Translations under genes and position numbers: made by a program
The notes under the pieces: generated by a model
Databases searched by the model: none
The model's input: the letters and a program-made list of their open reading frames with translations, nothing else
What the model was told of the DNA's origin: nothing
Assembly (NCBI RefSeq): GCF_009740285.1
Contig: NZ_CP046566.1
Coordinates: 984,501-1,048,500, forward strand
Origin: Phnomibacter ginsenosidimutans
GTDB lineage: Bacteria; Bacteroidota; Bacteroidia; Chitinophagales; Chitinophagaceae
Reading direction: 5' to 3'
DNA length: 64,000 nt
Shown: positions 1-9,459 of the stretch, piece after piece
Layout of the letters: each line of letters starts with the position of its first letter
Position numbering within the stretch: the stretch's first letter is position 1

Positions 1-2
1 GT

Positions 3-995
3 ACGGAATGGCGTTTCTTCAAGAACCGTCTGGGTGTAGACTTCACTTATTACAAAACCAACTCTAAAAACCAACTCTTGCGACTTGGTTTGGCTCCTGC
101 ATCCGGCTTCGAGTTTCAATACATTAACGCAGGTGATATAGAAAACAAAGGTTTTGAAATTGCACTCACCGGAAGGCCTGTAAACCAGAAAAACTTTAGC
201 TGGGATATGATGGTGAATATGGCTAGTAACAAAAACAAGGTTATTGCACTTAGCGATGATATTCAAAGTACATTCATTGGCGGTGCATTTGGCCGAACAG
301 CCAATGTAGCAGTAAATGTTGGCGGCTCCTATGGTGACCTGTATGCTTATGGTTGGGAAACGCTGAATGGTAAATATGTAGTGGATGATAACGGCAGGCC
401 AGTGCGTACTGCTTCAACCAAGTTTGTAGGCAATTTCAACCCTAAATTTACTTTGGGATGGGGCAATAATTTTTCTTTCGGTAATTGGGTAGCATCTGTT
501 CTTATCGACGGTCGATTTGGAGGAGTAGCAACATCTGGCACAGATGCAAACTTCGCTTTTGATGGTACCGCTGATTACACAGAAACAAATCGTGAAGGCA
601 ATTGGACGCTCGATGCAGTTAGAGCAGATGGTACTAAAAATACGACGCCTATCAATGCTGAAACATTTTGGACTACAGTTTCAGGTGGTCGTTATTCTTG
701 GGCTGAATTTTTTACCTACGATGCCACTAACGTACGGGTAAGAGAAATGGCCGTAGGATATCAGTTTAAAAAACTGCCAGTAAAGTTTATCAAGCAAGCA
801 AAGCTTTCTCTGGTAGCTCGTAACCTCTTCTTCTTGTACCGTGGTAGTGCTATACTGGACATTCCAGGAGTTGGACAAAGAAAAATGAATTTCGATCCCG
901 AGCTCAGCCTTGGTTCTTCAAACTTTCAGGGTGTAGAATATGGCAATATGCCATCTACACGTAGCATTGGTGTAAATCTTAAACTCTCTTTCTAA
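3..995 (+). CDS. SusC/RagA-family TonB-linked outer membrane receptor, C-terminal part
   Basis: The frame is open from the left edge, so only the last 330 or so residues are present. The sequence alternates short amphipathic strands with polar loops, as in a TonB-dependent beta-barrel, and has the SusC-typical stretch INAGDIENKGFEIAL near its start. It ends in LKLSF with a terminal aromatic residue, the usual outer-membrane barrel end signal. SusC proteins import oligosaccharides or peptides across the outer membrane with a SusD lid. The susD-like gene begins 18 bases downstream, so the two form a standard pair. The substrate cannot be told because the plug and N-terminal domains lie outside the window. 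Confidence 0.93.
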   Translation, partial: TEWRFFKNRLGVDFTYYKTNSKNQLLRLGLAPASGFEFQYINAGDIENKGFEIALTGRPVNQKNFSWDMMVNMASNKNKVIALSDDIQSTFIGGAFGRTANVAVNVGGSYGDLYAYGWETLNGKYVVDDNGRPVRTASTKFVGNFNPKFTLGWGNNFSFGNWVASVLIDGRFGGVATSGTDANFAFDGTADYTETNREGNWTLDAVRADGTKNTTPINAETFWTTVSGGRYSWAEFFTYDATNVRVREMAVGYQFKKLPVKFIKQAKLSLVARNLFFLYRGSAILDIPGVGQRKMNFDPELSLGSSNFQGVEYGNMPSTRSIGVNLKLSF

Positions 996-1013
996 TTTAA
1001 AGTAATTGTATTT

Positions 1014-2564
1014 ATGAATAAGCAAATCATTGGCGCTGCAATGCTCTCAGCTGCCTTGTTGTTGGGAGGGTGTACAAAAAAGTTCGATGAACTAAATACA
1101 GATAAAACTAAGCTCACAACCTTGGGCGCATCTGAGTACCCGTTCCTTTTTTCTAAAGCTCAATCTGCTGCATCTTATAAATATGCAGACTATCAAGTAG
1201 CACAAAATTTATTTGCCGACCTGTATGCTCAGTATTTTGCCACTTCCGCAACATACTTCCCCAGCGACAGATATACGATTGTGTTTGACTGGCTACCTGG
1301 CCACTGGCTTCCCCAGTATACCGAAGTTGTTCCACAGTTGAAAACCCTAATGGCTAATACTGAAGCTAACTCTGCCGAAAACGCGTTGGCTCAAATTTGG
1401 TGGGTATGGTCATTTCATCGGATTACCGATTACTATGGCCCTATTCCATATTCTAAAGCTGGTGAGCCGCTTGCTTCTATTCCATACGATAGTCAGGAGC
1501 AAATTTATAATGACTTTTTTACCCGCTTGAATGCCGCTATAGCTGTATTGAACAGTAACAGCACCGCTACGCCTTACGGAAACTTTGATTTGATATATGG
1601 TGGTGATATTAGCAAATGGAAAAAGTTTGCAAATACCCTGAAATTGAGATTGGCTATGCGCATTTCTAAAGTAAACCCAACCAAAGCAAAGGCAGAAGCC
1701 GAGGCTGCAATTGCCGCCGGTGTAATGACCAGTGAGGCTGATGATGCTTACATGAAAACCACACCCGCAGGTAACGATGCAAATGGATTGGCAGGTATTG
1801 CTGGCTGGAATGAGTTTAGAATGAGTGCCACCATGGAATCAGTACTAAAAGGATATAGCGATCCAAGGATGGGCGTATATTTTCAACCAGCATCAGCTAC
1901 CGGAGGTTATGACGGTATTAGAAACGGTCTTACAGCTACGCAATTGGGCCAATCTTTAAATAGTAACGACAATAACTCAAATGTAGGAACACGTTGGGTT
2001 ACAGGTAGTGGCGCAAATTGGAACAACAATCTGAGTACACCACGAAATATTATGCATGCTGCAGAAGCATATTTCCTTCGTGCAGAAGCTGCTTTTTTGG
2101 GCTGGAACGCAGGATCCTCTGCTAAGCAACTATATGAAAAGGGCATTGAAACATCTATGCGCCAGTGGGGCATCACCGATGCTGCTGCAATTAATGCTTA
2201 TATCAATAGCGCTGCTCAGCCAGTTGCACCCGCTGATGCACTTAACTCTCCAGCGGTAAATGATTATCCGATAGCTTGGGCAGCAGATCCAACAACTCAA
2301 CTCAAGCAAATTGCACAGCAAAAATGGCTGGCATTGTATCCTGATGGATTTGAAGCTTGGGCGGATGTGAGACGTATGGGTGTATTACAGCAATACCCCG
2401 TGGTGAATAGTGATAATGCTGATTTACCTGTGGGTACTAGAATCCGGCGCATACCTTTTATTGATTTGGAAAAGAATACCAACGGCACCGCTGTGCAAGC
2501 AGCCGTACCACTACTAGGTGGCCCCGATAAAGCATCAACAAAGCTTTGGTGGGATAAGAACTAA
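1014..2564 (+). CDS. SusD/RagB-family nutrient-binding outer membrane lipoprotein
   Basis: A 516-residue protein with a lipoprotein signal: a hydrophobic stretch ending in LLGGC, with Cys at about residue 20, then KKFDELNTD, the typical start of the SusD-like_2 group. Helical TPR-like regions follow, including WWVWSFHRITDYYGPIPYS near residues 125-145 and LRAEAAFLGW near 350, both usual in the family. SusD proteins sit on the cell surface and close over the SusC barrel to capture ligand. It follows the susC-like gene by 18 bases and is followed by a hairpin terminator, so the two end one operon. The ligand is unknown. Confidence 0.94.
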   Translation: MNKQIIGAAMLSAALLLGGCTKKFDELNTDKTKLTTLGASEYPFLFSKAQSAASYKYADYQVAQNLFADLYAQYFATSATYFPSDRYTIVFDWLPGHWLPQYTEVVPQLKTLMANTEANSAENALAQIWWVWSFHRITDYYGPIPYSKAGEPLASIPYDSQEQIYNDFFTRLNAAIAVLNSNSTATPYGNFDLIYGGDISKWKKFANTLKLRLAMRISKVNPTKAKAEAEAAIAAGVMTSEADDAYMKTTPAGNDANGLAGIAGWNEFRMSATMESVLKGYSDPRMGVYFQPASATGGYDGIRNGLTATQLGQSLNSNDNNSNVGTRWVTGSGANWNNNLSTPRNIMHAAEAYFLRAEAAFLGWNAGSSAKQLYEKGIETSMRQWGITDAAAINAYINSAAQPVAPADALNSPAVNDYPIAWAADPTTQLKQIAQQKWLALYPDGFEAWADVRRMGVLQQYPVVNSDNADLPVGTRIRRIPFIDLEKNTNGTAVQAAVPLLGGPDKASTKLWWDKN

Positions 2565-2579
2565 TGTGTGTGTTAGTGC

Positions 2580-2612
2580 AAAAAGCGCCGTATTTATATG
2601 CGGCGTTTTTTG
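2580..2612 (+). terminator. Rho-independent terminator after the SusCD pair
   Basis: The stem AAAAAGCGCCG pairs with CGGCGTTTTTT around an eight-to-nine-base loop and is followed by T. One pair is G-T on the plus strand and would be a C-A mismatch on the minus strand, which fits plus-strand transcription from susD. Confidence 0.85.
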
Positions 2613-2643
2613 TTTATTCATAGTCTTCGTTTAGAATATCATT

Positions 2644-5600
2644 ATGACTATTTCGAAAAAAAATGGATTAGAACTTTCAATGTTCTTTGTGCTTCTATTT
2701 AGCACTGGGTGTAGAGAGGGTAGCGTAAAACGTTTTACACAACTACAAAGCAATGAGACAGGTATTACGTTCAATAATATCATTGAAGAAACAGCTGATT
2801 TAAACGTACTTAACTACACCTATTTTTATAACGGTGCCGGAGTAGCAATTGGCGATGTAAATAATGATAGTCTACCAGATATTGTTTTCACTGGCAATAT
2901 GGTGAGCAACAAGCTCTATCTCAACAAAGGGAATATGAGTTTTGAGGATATTACTACCCAATCTGGCATTGGAAAAGCTCAGGGTTGGTGTACCGGCGTT
3001 ACGCTTGGTAGACATTAATCAAGATGGTTGGCAAGACATTTACATTTGCCGTTCTGCTGATGGCAATGCAACTCGAAGAAAAAATCTATTGTATATCAAT
3101 AATCAACAAAACGGATTTTCAGAGCAGGCTGAAAAATACGGTTTAGATGATGCAGGTTATTCCACACAGGCAGCTTTTTTTGATTATGACAGAGACGGAG
3201 ACTTAGATTGTTTTGTAGCCAATCACTCTTTGCAGAGATACACTACAGGCCTGCAGGAAAATCAAGCTTTACGAAAGACTTCGAATCCAGATTTTTCTAG
3301 TAGACTATACAGAAACGATGATGGTTATTATTACAACGTAAGTGATAGTGCAGGTATCACATCCAATGTGTTTTCATTTGGCCTGGGTTTATCTGTTGCT
3401 GATTTAAACAATGATCAATGGCCAGATATTTACTTATGCAATGATTTTAATGAGCCAGACTACTATTTTGTCAATCAGCAAAACGGAACGTTTAAAGAGC
3501 TGGCGACTGAATCTTTTGATCAGGTGTCACTTTATTCCATGGGCTGCGACGCAGCTGATTACAACAACGACGGCCTTACAGATTTAGTGACTTTGGATAT
3601 GCTTCCTGCATCTGCAGCATCCCAAAACACCCATAACGGCGCCGAAAATTTCAACAAATTCCAGCAGCTATTTAATTCAGGTATTCACCATCAATATAGC
3701 CGTAATATGCTCCAGAAAAATAATGGAGATGGTACATTTTCGGAAGTGGGCCAGCTGGCAGGTATTGCAGCCACCGAATGGAGTTGGTCATCGCTGCTTG
3801 CTGATTTTGATAATGATGGTTTCAAAGATTTATTTGTAACAAACGGATATGTAAAAGATTACACTGATATGGATTTTATTCAATACTCCATGTCAGACCT
3901 TATAGCACAATCACAATATGACAACAACAGTAAAACTGTAGAAAAAGCATTGGCATTAATGCCATCCAGCAGCCAACCGAATTTCATATTTCGCAATACA
4001 GGTAGTGATTATTTTGAAGACAAAACCATTGATTGGGGCATGGAAAAGCCAACGCTTAGTGCCGCCGCCGCATATGGCGATTTAGATTTAGATGGCGATT
4101 TGGATCTAGTGGTAAGTAACATTAATGACGTTGCAGGTATTTATAAAAATGAGACTACGTCATTACATCCGGAAGCATCACAGTCCATATCTGTCAGACT
4201 TTTGGGTAAGCCCGGTAATAGAGACGCTTTGGGCGCAACTGTATCAGTTTTTGCAAATGGGAAAAAATATGTGCAAACCCTCAACCCAACACGTGGTTTC
4301 CAAAGTGCTGTACACAATCTGTTGGTTTTTGGTATTGGGGCTGTAGCAAAAGCCGACTCAATAAAAGTAATTTGGCCAGATGGCAATATTATAAACCATG
4401 TACAGCCCACTGTGGCTGGCTCAACTGTTCTGATTAACTATAGTGAGGCTTCATTTAGTTCAGAAAAAATTAATGGTAAAATTCCTATTATAAGGCAAAG
4501 TAGCATACCTGCATTTAGCCACGTAGAAAATGAATATAATGATTTCTCGCAACAGCCGCTTTTGTATCAATACTTCAGCAGAATGGGACCATGTATGGCA
4601 GTTGCTGATATTGATAATGATGGAATTGAGGAAGTATTTGTAGGTGGTGCCAAAGGGAAGCCATCGATGCTATTGAAGCAGGATGGCAATGGAGGTTTTA
4701 AGAAATTATCACAACCTTTTATTTATGCTGACTCAATGCATGAAGACATAGATGCTATGTTTGCTGATTTTAACGGAGATTCATTTAATGATTTATATGT
4801 AGCGTCTGGAGGGTATGAGTTTTCAGCAGCCGATGCATTATTGCAAGACAGGCTTTATTTAAATGACGGTAAAGGCAATTTTTTAAAAGCCAATGGAGCA
4901 CTACCCGTAATGCTCAGTAGCTCTAAAGTGATTGCACCTGCTGATTTTGACAATGACGGAGATTTGGATTTATTTATTGGCAGTAATGTTGTACCTGGCC
5001 AGTTTCCTTCATTACCTGTTTCTTATTTGTTGCAAAACAATGGAAAGGGTACGTTTTCAAATGTTACAGCGGGCAACGCAAAGGAACTGGCACAGTCAGG
5101 CATGATTAATGATGCTGTATGGCTGGATTTGAACAACGACCAATATCTCGATTTAATTGTAGCAGGTATTTGGATGCCAGTGCAGGTTTTTATCAATAGG
5201 CAAGGAAAATTGTCGCCTTCAGTTATACAATACTTTCCTACTGCAAAAAATGGATTATGGCAATCCATACATGTATGTGATGCAGACGATGATGGTGACT
5301 CCGATATTCTTTTTGGCAACTTTGGTGTAAATAGTCAATGGAAAGCCAATGATGCCGAGCCATTATTATTGAACAGAACAGATATTGACGGAAATGGCAA
5401 TATAGACCCTGTAATTAGTACTTACCAAAAAGGCATCTGGCAGCCTTATTATTATCGGGATGATTTGGCTGAACAACTACCCTTTATCAAGAAAAAGTAT
5501 TTGCGTTTTCAAGACTACTCATCAGTATCTACTGCTGAAATTTTTAGTGGGCTTAATTGGCAATTCAATGATCAATTGCAGGTTACACAAATGCATACAA

Positions 5601-5974
5601 TGTTATTTTTAAATCAAGGAAACTCATCCTTCATGGCAGCAGCACTTCCAATAGAAGCTCAATATGGGCCTGTTACTGCTATCACCTCCGGAGATTTTAA
5701 CAATGATGGGTATACAGATTTATTATTGGCAGGTGGACAAAAGTGGATGCGCATAAGATTCGGGCAAATGACAGCTAATCACGGCGTGGTTCTGTTGGGT
5801 ACAGGAAAAGGACGCTTTGAAACGTTGCCTCCAGCACAGGCAGGCGTTAAATTAAAATCCATGACCAGCAAAATAGCTTGGATAAAACTTCCCGGTGGCG
5901 GAAAACAATTACTTCTTTCACAAAATAATGATACGCTAAGGAGATTGAGTTTCGCAAAAGATAAACATAGATAA
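2644..5974 (+). CDS. VCBS/FG-GAP repeat lipoprotein with ASPIC/UnbV domain (CRTAC1-like), frame-broken
   Basis: Two overlapping open frames (2644-3018 and 2942-5974) make one protein of about 1,110 residues. The break is at the CTTGGTA around 3004-3010: dropping one G turns TGVTL-GRH-stop into TGVTL followed by VDINQDGW, the expected family sequence. The start has a lipoprotein signal (FVLLFSTGC). Many calcium-binding FG-GAP/VCBS motifs follow (DINQDGWQD, DYDRDGDLD, DFDNDGF, DLDLDGDLD), then an ASPIC/UnbV domain at about 4170-4440 (LGKPGNRDALGA, VIWPDG), then a second set of repeats. Such proteins are beta-propeller surface lipoproteins, often next to SusCD loci in Bacteroidota. The specific role is unknown. 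Base composition is AT-rich like the SusCD genes. Confidence 0.88.
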
Positions 5975-5977
5975 GAG

Positions 5978-6007
5978 GATGGCGATACTATCAAAAGTAT
6001 CGCCATC
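5978..6007 (+). terminator. Hairpin terminator after the VCBS lipoprotein
   Basis: A perfect 12-bp stem, GATGGCGATACT with AGTATCGCCATC, starts right after the stop codon at 5974. The following T-run is weak (GCATTTTAC). About 235 bases of otherwise featureless AT-rich sequence separate it from the end of fabH. Confidence 0.7.
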
Positions 6008-6242
6008 GCATTTTACTACACTACTTGGCAAAACAGCAACAAGTACTTTGCTGCATGGAGGTAAATTATTATTGGGGCATTCTCATTTTTGCAACCAATC
6101 AAAAATGTATCATTCACTATGGCCTTGACCATCTTGGATTATAACGTATTTATATTGTTGTTGACTGCAATCACCAATAAAAGGCACTAATGCTTTAAAA
6201 GAAACTTTTAATTGTGTCTTAATAAGCCTGATTGCACAAACT

Positions 6243-7244
6243 TTATTGTCCGTCGTAGGCCCACTTAATCCAGGTGGCTCCCCAGGTAAAGCCGCCGCCA
6301 AAGGCTGCCAATACAATGTTGTCGCCTTTCTTCAACTGGCTTTCCCAATCGCTCAGGCACAGCGGCAGCGTACCCGCCGTGGTGTTGCCATACTTCTGAA
6401 TGTTGATCATCACTTTTTCTTTGGGCAGGTTCATACGGTTGGCTGTGGCATCAATAATGCGCAGGTTTGCCTGATGGGGTACCAGCCAGGCAATATCGTC
6501 GGCGGTCAGGTTGTTGCGTTCCAATAGTTCGGCACTTACATCGGCCATGCCTTTTACCGCAAACTTGAACACTGCCTGACCTTCCTGATACACAAAATGT
6601 TCTTTGGCCATCACGGTTTCAATGGTAGCCGGTTTGGCACTGCCACCGGCTTTCATGTGCAGGTGGGTACAGCCGCTGCCATCGCTGCGCAAAATACTGT
6701 CGAGTACGCCCAGGCCTTCGGTGTTGGGCTCCAGCAATACGGCGCCGCCGCCATCACCAAAAATGATGCAGGTTGCACGGTCGGTATAGTCGATGATGGC
6801 ACTCATTTTATCGGCACCAACCACAATCACTTTCTTGTAGCGGCCACTTTCTATGAAGCTGGCGCCGGTGGTAAGGGCGTATAAAAAGCCGCTGCAGGCA
6901 GCGCCAATGTCGAAGCTCCAGGCGTTTTTGGCACCTACCCGGTCGGCTATCAGGTTGGCCGTGGCCGGAAACACCATGTCGGGGGTAACGGTGGCGCAAA
7001 TGATACAATCAATCTCCAACGGATCGAGGCCTTTTTTCTCAATGATTTGTTGTACTGCCGGGGTGCCCAAATGGCTGGTACCCTTGCCTTCGCCCTTTAA
7101 AATGCGGCGTTCTTCAATGCCGGTGCGGGTACGAATCCACTCGTCATTGGTATCCACCATTTTTTCCAAATCGAAATTGGTGAGTTTATCTTCTGGTACA
7201 AAACCGCCGACGGCGGTAATAGCTGCGGTAATTTTTTGACTCAT
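6243..7244 (-). CDS. fabH: 3-oxoacyl-[acyl-carrier-protein] synthase III (KAS III)
   Basis: A 333-residue FabH-family condensing enzyme, the usual length. It joins acetyl-CoA or branched acyl-CoA primers to malonyl-ACP to start fatty-acid synthesis in the cytoplasm. The full catalytic triad is visible: Cys117 in AACSGF, His257 in VPHQANLRI and Asn287 in KYGNTTAGT. The glycine-rich C-terminal [11 protein letters not shown] is intact. I chose the start at [14 protein letters not shown] because the conserved fold begins there; the frame extends upstream without homology. A near-consensus -7 box TATCTTCG ends 9 bases before this start. rpmF and plsX, frequent neighbours elsewhere, are absent. It is transcribed away from the secreted protein gene at 7420. 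Confidence 0.96.
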   Translation of the reverse strand: MSQKITAAITAVGGFVPEDKLTNFDLEKMVDTNDEWIRTRTGIEERRILKGEGKGTSHLGTPAVQQIIEKKGLDPLEIDCIICATVTPDMVFPATANLIADRVGAKNAWSFDIGAACSGFLYALTTGASFIESGRYKKVIVVGADKMSAIIDYTDRATCIIFGDGGGAVLLEPNTEGLGVLDSILRSDGSGCTHLHMKAGGSAKPATIETVMAKEHFVYQEGQAVFKFAVKGMADVSAELLERNNLTADDIAWLVPHQANLRIIDATANRMNLPKEKVMINIQKYGNTTAGTLPLCLSDWESQLKKGDNIVLAAFGGGFTWGATWIKWAYDGQ

Positions 7245-7419
7245 AATTGGCGGCGAAGATAAGGTTTGCGGAAAAATGACTAATCCTGCTGTATCAGCAC
7301 TCAATTGTTTTGGCCGGATAAGCCAAGTATTATTTCCCGTTTGGCAAGGCAAGTTCATTTCTTACATGGCTTGCATGCTCCGGCGGGATGCACTATTTTC
7401 CCCATCAATAACCTTACCT

Positions 7420-8388
7420 ATGAAAGTGAATCAATTCCTCAGGCCAGTTGGCTTGCTGTTGCTGCTGCATGGCTTTATGCTTGGGTTTGCCCAAAACATT
7501 GGCATTGGCAAACACAATCCCATTTTCCGGCTCGATGTATTGTCTGCCGCCAACAGCCCGGCCCGGTTTGATGCTGCAGCTCCCATGTACATTGCCTTGT
7601 TTGAGAATGGCGGTTACGTGGGCTACCTCGGTTCTTATTCGGGTGCAGCCCCCGATGTAGATTTTGGCACCGGAGCGGGCAATACCACCGGCAGGGTTCA
7701 CCTTACCACACAGGCTACGCCCCGCCTTACTGTTCGTGAAAACGGTTATGTAGGCATCAACCTCACCAGCCCCAACCGCCATTTGGATGTAAATGGCGAT
7801 ATGAATGTGAACGGCACTTTTTATGTAAATGCCAATAGCGGCACCACCGGGCAGGTACTTACTTCGGGCGGTGCCGGGGCCTCTCCCAGCTGGCAAACTT
7901 TGAGTACGGCTTATGAAAATGATATCCGGTTTGGCGTACAAACCAACCAGACCACAACGGGCGGCTCTACCAGCAATTCGCGGACGGTATTGTACAACAC
8001 CAATACGGTGTCAATTGGTACACCTACCAACGGAGCCATCACCATCACAGAAGAAGGGCTCTATCATTTTGAAGGCAATTTTACCGTGGCCGTAGAATAC
8101 AGCGGGCAAACCGTGGGCGACAATACCAATGCAATCGGTCGTTTGGTAGTTGGGCTATCCCAAATTTTTGATACCCACTACATCACCAGCTTTAAAAAAA
8201 TAGGCACGGGCAGCAACTGGCGGGGGCAAGAAGTATTTACCTGGGAAAAAGATTTGTATTTCACTGCCGCTCAGGTACCTGTCAATGTGAGCTATGGATA
8301 TGTATTTAATGCTTCGCCTACCAATGGTGCTGTGTTATTAACCCGCAGTATGACGGGTATTATTTCAGGATATAAAATTGCTGATTGA
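7420..8388 (+). CDS. Secreted protein with fibre-like N-terminal region and C1q/TNF-like C-terminal domain
   Basis: A 322-residue protein. I start it at MKVNQFLRPVG, which gives a signal peptide (PVGLLLLLHGFMLGFAQ). The next part has short repeats seen in Bacteroidota surface and fibre-like proteins: GIGKHNPIFRLDV, GYVGINLTSPNRHLDVNGD, MNVNGTFYVN and SGTTGQVLTSGG. The last 155 or so residues are beta-rich, with alternation such as ITITEEGLYHFEGNFTV, and end in TGIISGYKIAD. This resembles the jelly-roll of C1q/TNF-like domains, but that is an inference from pattern only. It is probably extracellular and oligomeric. A strong bidirectional terminator follows it. No partner gene is evident. Confidence 0.7.
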   Translation: MKVNQFLRPVGLLLLLHGFMLGFAQNIGIGKHNPIFRLDVLSAANSPARFDAAAPMYIALFENGGYVGYLGSYSGAAPDVDFGTGAGNTTGRVHLTTQATPRLTVRENGYVGINLTSPNRHLDVNGDMNVNGTFYVNANSGTTGQVLTSGGAGASPSWQTLSTAYENDIRFGVQTNQTTTGGSTSNSRTVLYNTNTVSIGTPTNGAITITEEGLYHFEGNFTVAVEYSGQTVGDNTNAIGRLVVGLSQIFDTHYITSFKKIGTGSNWRGQEVFTWEKDLYFTAAQVPVNVSYGYVFNASPTNGAVLLTRSMTGIISGYKIAD

Positions 8389-8420
8389 GCATCGTCAACG
8401 AATCCTCATTCATGTCAAAA

Positions 8421-8461
8421 AACCGAACAGCCCTTTCAAATTTTGAAAGGGCTGTTCGGTT
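8421..8461. terminator. Bidirectional terminator between the C1q-like gene and yebC
   Basis: A long perfect inverted repeat (AACCGAACAGCCCTTTCAAA and its complement) has A-runs on the left and T/A-rich flanks on the right. It lies between two convergent genes and can serve both. Confidence 0.88.
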
Positions 8462-8479
8462 ATAAAAAGTGCCAGCGTG

Positions 8480-9217
8480 TTACGCCAGGTTGTGAAACAC
8501 TTTCTGCACGTCTTCGTCTTGTTCCAGTTTGTCTACCAGTTTCAGCACTTCTTCCGATTGCTCATCGTTGAGGCTTACGGTGGTGGTAGGTATCCATTCC
8601 AGTTCGGCACTGATGGGGCTGATGCCTTTTTCTTCGAGGGCTTTTTGCAGGCTGCCAAAGTCGGCAAAGGCGCAACGCAGCACCAGCACTTCGAAAGTGT
8701 TGCCGGCGTTGTCGGGGTCCGATGTGCCTTCACCCAGTTCTTCGAGGCCGGCATCAATCAGTTCCAGCTCCAGCTCGTCGGCATCCAGTCCTTCGGGCTT
8801 CAGTTTGAACACACCCATTTTTTTAAACTGAAATGCCACACTACCACTGTTGCCCATGGCGCCGCCACCTTTGTTGAAGATGGCTTTTACATTGGCTACA
8901 GTACGAACGTGGTTATCGGTAGCGGTTTCTACCAAAATGGCCACACCGTGTGGGGCATATCCTTCATACAAAATTTCGTCGTAGTTCACCAGGTCTTTAC
9001 CCTGAGCCCTTTTGATGGCCGCTTCTACACGGTCTTTGGGCATGCCTACGCTGCGGGCATTCTGAAAGCAGCGGCGAAGGGCTGCGTTGCTGTTGGGGTC
9101 GGGGCCACCGGCTTTTACAGCAATCACAATTTCTTTACCAATACGGGTAAAGTTTTTGGCCATTTTATCCCAGCGGGCAAACATGGCGCTTTTACGTACT
9201 TCAAATATGCGACCCAT
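8480..9217 (-). CDS. yebC: YebC/PmpR/TACO1-family protein
   Basis: A 245-residue protein matching the YebC family along its whole length. It has [18 protein letters not shown] near residues 45-62, the family signature [14 protein letters not shown] near 83-97, and [16 protein letters not shown] near 112-128. The N-terminus (MGRIFEVRK...) is the Bacteroidota variant of the usual GHSKWA start. Members were long called transcriptional regulators; the mitochondrial homologue TACO1 and recent bacterial work point to a role in translation of difficult stretches such as polyproline. A cytosolic location is expected. It is monocistronic here. Confidence 0.95.
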   Translation of the reverse strand: MGRIFEVRKSAMFARWDKMAKNFTRIGKEIVIAVKAGGPDPNSNAALRRCFQNARSVGMPKDRVEAAIKRAQGKDLVNYDEILYEGYAPHGVAILVETATDNHVRTVANVKAIFNKGGGAMGNSGSVAFQFKKMGVFKLKPEGLDADELELELIDAGLEELGEGTSDPDNAGNTFEVLVLRCAFADFGSLQKALEEKGISPISAELEWIPTTTVSLNDEQSEEVLKLVDKLEQDEDVQKVFHNLA

Positions 9218-9404
9218 AAAAAAATATTTCTGATTTCTGATGTAGGATGTCTGATGTGAGGGAGAATGGACGAGTTGAAACAGACTTATTAATCAATCTC
9301 AACCTTGACCTTCACTTCAACTCCACAATGCTTAATCAAGCCCTTAGCTTTCGGCTTTGGGCTGCAAATGTAATTGTTGATTGCATTGAAAATACCCTTT
9401 ACAC

Positions 9405-9438
9405 AAAGAACGCTACCCTTGATGGAGTAGCGTTCTTT
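9405..9438 (-). terminator. Terminator of the amino-acid permease gene
   Basis: A perfect 12-bp stem, AAAGAACGCTAC with GTAGCGTTCTTT, lies 22 bases beyond the permease stop codon. On the minus strand it is followed by GTGTAAAGGG, so the T-run is poor. The rest of the 9218-9459 gap shows nothing else. Confidence 0.65.
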
Positions 9439-9459
9439 GATAGTGAAAAGAGCAGAGCA

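Noticed and set aside
3004-3010. Programmed +1 frameshift at CUU-G-GUA
   Set aside because: Attractive because the alpha-2-macroglobulin gene has the same site, but the same motif occurs at a break on the opposite coding strand, and many other breaks have unrelated contexts.
8477-9259. Long open frame on the plus strand opposite yebC
   Set aside because: It mirrors the codons of a certain yebC gene and has no recognisable domain; a shadow frame.
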